A DNA stretch of 8,111 nucleotides from an uncultured Coriobacteriaceae bacterium. GTDB taxonomy: Bacteria > Actinomycetota > Coriobacteriia > Coriobacteriales > Eggerthellaceae. The notes beneath the pieces were generated by a model, which worked only from the letters and a program-made list of their open reading frames with translations, made no database searches and was not told the DNA's origin. Shown here piece after piece: positions 6,349 to 8,111 of this stretch (position 1 is the first letter of the stretch; every line of letters starts with the position of its first letter). Both the position numbers and the translations under genes were made by a program. The DNA lies in assembly GCA_900550385.1 (NCBI GenBank), contig URRZ01000088.1:1-8111 (forward strand), read 5' to 3'.

Positions 6349-7278
6349 ATGCCCAACCTACACGACATCGAACGGCGAATCAAATCCGTCACCTCGACGA
6401 AGCAGATCACGCGCACCATGGAAATGGTCGCTGCTGCCAAGATTCGCCGTGCTTCCGAGCGCGTGGAAAGCGCGTTCCCTTGGGCGGTCGCCATCTCAGA
6501 CATGCTCATCAGCACGGCAAAGTTCGCCCATTTGGACAACGAGCCGCTGCTGCAGGTCCACGACGAGGTGAAGCGGGTGCTCATCGTAGCCGTCGCCTCC
6601 GACCGCGGCCTTGCCGGCGGCTTCAACACCAACGTGCTTCGCTACGTGGAGAAGCTCTCGAAAGAGAAGCAACGGGAAGGTGCCGAGGTGGAGGTGGCTG
6701 CCTGTGGCAAGAAGGCCATCGGGTACTTCACCTACCGCGGCATCGAGCCGGTGTTCTCCTTCGCGGGATATTCGGCCGATCCCGAGTTCGCTCAGGCGGC
6801 CGAGCTGTCCGGCTACGTGATGTCTGCTTACGCCGAGGGCAAGCTCGACGAGGTGTTCATCGTGTACAACCATGCGAAGAACGCCGCCGAGCAGACCTTG
6901 GTGGAGCAGCAGGTGCTGCCGGTGAAGGAGGAGTCCTACGCGGATCTTTTGGGCCTTAAGGCCAAGGAGGAGGACGTGTTCAAGTCCTTCCGCGAGCGGG
7001 ACGATTCCGCCATCCCGGGCGACATCGACTTCGAGCCGAGCACGGAGTCGGTCATGTCCTACATGATGAACGCCTACCTGAACAACGCGTTCTACTACGC
7101 GATGCTCGATTCCGCAGCGGGCGAACAAGGCGCCCGCCGCAACGCGATGAAATCGGCTACCGACAACGCGAACGAGATGGTCTCCACCCTGGAGCGCGTG
7201 TACAACACCGTGCGCCAGGGCGCCATTACCACGGAGATCACCGAGATCGTCGGCGGTGCCGCAGCTTTGGAGGATTAA
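6349..7278 (+). CDS. atpG: F1Fo ATP synthase subunit gamma
   Basis: Gamma is the central rotating shaft that couples the c ring to catalysis. It has 309 residues, about 20 longer than the E. coli protein. The N-terminal helix bears TSTKQITRTMEMVAAAK (15-31), the Rossmann-like domain begins with VASDRGLAGGFN (82-93), and the C-terminal helix contains NAYLNNAFYYAMLDS and the tail GAITTEITEIVGGAAAL. The extra length lies around residues 200-230, a charged stretch near AKEEDVFKSFRERDD, before the C-terminal helix; gamma subunits of other high-GC Gram-positives are also somewhat long. It sits 12 bases after atpA, preceded by AAGGTAGG at 6335-6342. Its last codons contain the atpD ribosome binding site. 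Confidence 0.96.
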   Translation: MPNLHDIERRIKSVTSTKQITRTMEMVAAAKIRRASERVESAFPWAVAISDMLISTAKFAHLDNEPLLQVHDEVKRVLIVAVASDRGLAGGFNTNVLRYVEKLSKEKQREGAEVEVAACGKKAIGYFTYRGIEPVFSFAGYSADPEFAQAAELSGYVMSAYAEGKLDEVFIVYNHAKNAAEQTLVEQQVLPVKEESYADLLGLKAKEEDVFKSFRERDDSAIPGDIDFEPSTESVMSYMMNAYLNNAFYYAMLDSAAGEQGARRNAMKSATDNANEMVSTLERVYNTVRQGAITTEITEIVGGAAALED

Positions 7279-8111
7279 ATGGCTGATAACACTTCTACTG
7301 AAGCGGCCAAGGGAGGCGCCATCGGACGCATCGTCCGTATCGTCGGCGCCGTTGTGGATGTGGAGTTCCCGGCAGACGCCATGCCGGCCATCTACAACGC
7401 CCTTACCGTGAAGGCACAAACCCCAACGGGTGAAGTGTCCACCGTGCTCGAGGTGCAGACGCACCTGCCCGGTGACATCGTCCGTACCGTCGCTATGACG
7501 TCCACCGACGGCATGGTGCGCGGCTTGGAGGCAACCGACACCGGTTCCCCCATCATGATGCCCGTGGGCAAGGCGACCCTGGGCCGCATTTGGAACGTGC
7601 TGGGCGAGCCCGTCGACGGCAAGCCCATGCCCGAAGACGTCGAGTGGCGCCCGATTCACCATCCGGCCCCGCCGTTCGATACGCTCGTGACCACCACCGA
7701 GACCTTCGAGACCGGCATCAAGGTCGTCGACCTCATCGAGCCCTACGTCAAGGGCGGAAAGACCGGCCTGTTCGGCGGCGCCGGCGTGGGCAAGACGGTG
7801 TGCATCCAGGAGCTCATCAACAACCTGGCCCAGGAGCATGGTGGCACCTCCGTGTTCACCGGCGTGGGCGAGCGTACTCGCGAGGGCACCGACCTGTACC
7901 TCGAGATGACCGACTCCGGCGTTATCGAGAAGACCTGCCTGGTCTACGGCCAGATGAACGAGCCTCCGGGAGCCCGTCTGCGCGTGGGCCTCGCTGGCCT
8001 CACCGAGGCGGAGTACTTCCGCGATCAGGGTCAGGACGTGCTGCTGTTCATCGACAACATCTTCCGCTTCACCCAGGCCGGTTCCGAGGTGTCCGCACTG
8101 CTCGGCCGTAT
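7279..8111 (+). CDS. atpD: F1Fo ATP synthase subunit beta, 3' end cut by the window
   Basis: Beta carries the catalytic sites that make or hydrolyse ATP. Only the first 277 codons are present and the frame runs off the edge. ATG 7279 directly abuts the atpG stop; GGAGG at 7269-7273, inside atpG, lies five bases upstream, implying coupled translation. An N-terminal tail of about 13 residues (MADNTSTEAAKGG) precedes the beta-barrel domain starting GRIVRIVGAVVDVEF. Walker A is GGAGVGKT (166-173), the catalytic glutamate is Glu198 in GVGERTREG with Arg199 next to it, and Walker B is VLLFIDN, followed by FRFTQAGSEVSALLGR. A cysteine (Cys175) follows Walker A where most homologues have Leu or Met. 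The DELSEED region and C-terminus are outside the window. Confidence 0.96.
   Translation, partial: MADNTSTEAAKGGAIGRIVRIVGAVVDVEFPADAMPAIYNALTVKAQTPTGEVSTVLEVQTHLPGDIVRTVAMTSTDGMVRGLEATDTGSPIMMPVGKATLGRIWNVLGEPVDGKPMPEDVEWRPIHHPAPPFDTLVTTTETFETGIKVVDLIEPYVKGGKTGLFGGAGVGKTVCIQELINNLAQEHGGTSVFTGVGERTREGTDLYLEMTDSGVIEKTCLVYGQMNEPPGARLRVGLAGLTEAEYFRDQGQDVLLFIDNIFRFTQAGSEVSALLGR

Overview
The window is high-GC, compact and almost entirely coding on the + strand. It reads as a chromosomal housekeeping locus of a high-GC Gram-positive bacterium. Strong C/G third positions, AGGAGG-type ribosome binding sites, GTG and TTG starts and the gene order suggest Coriobacteriia (Eggerthella-like). That placement is my inference from style and synteny, not from a database match.

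Layout. Positions 1-168 hold no gene I can support. They contain two related palindromic elements (80-106 and 120-150), the second a perfect 13-bp inverted repeat just before the rpiB ribosome binding site. Then come three nucleotide/pentose genes: rpiB (169-606), upp (665-1303) and a ComEB-type dCMP deaminase (1323-1799). A 200-250-base gap follows, with a large GC-rich stem-loop (1834-1896, probable terminator), a T-rich stretch, and an extended -10 promoter candidate near 1969-1977. From there the F1Fo ATP synthase operon runs to the window edge: a small AtpI-like membrane protein (to 2353), atpB, atpE, atpF, atpH, atpA, atpG and the first 277 codons of atpD. atpC, if present, lies beyond the window.

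How it works together. RpiB supplies ribose-5-phosphate, the precursor of PRPP. Upp uses PRPP to salvage uracil to UMP, and the dCMP deaminase supplies dUMP for thymidylate synthesis. The atp genes encode the membrane Fo motor (a, c, b) and the soluble F1 head (delta, alpha, gamma, beta). Tight junctions (atpF/atpH overlap by 11 bases, atpH/atpA by 1, atpG/atpD with no gap) suggest translational coupling. The exception is atpB-atpE, separated by 150 bases that can fold into four hairpins ahead of a very strong ribosome binding site, as expected where the c subunit must be made in excess.

I see no novel multi-gene system, CRISPR array, RNA gene or insertion sequence. The points most worth a second look are a signal-peptide-like N-terminus on subunit b, a 12-residue insertion in subunit alpha just before Walker B, the structured atpB-atpE spacer, the palindrome pair before rpiB, and the mutually exclusive hairpins after the deaminase gene.
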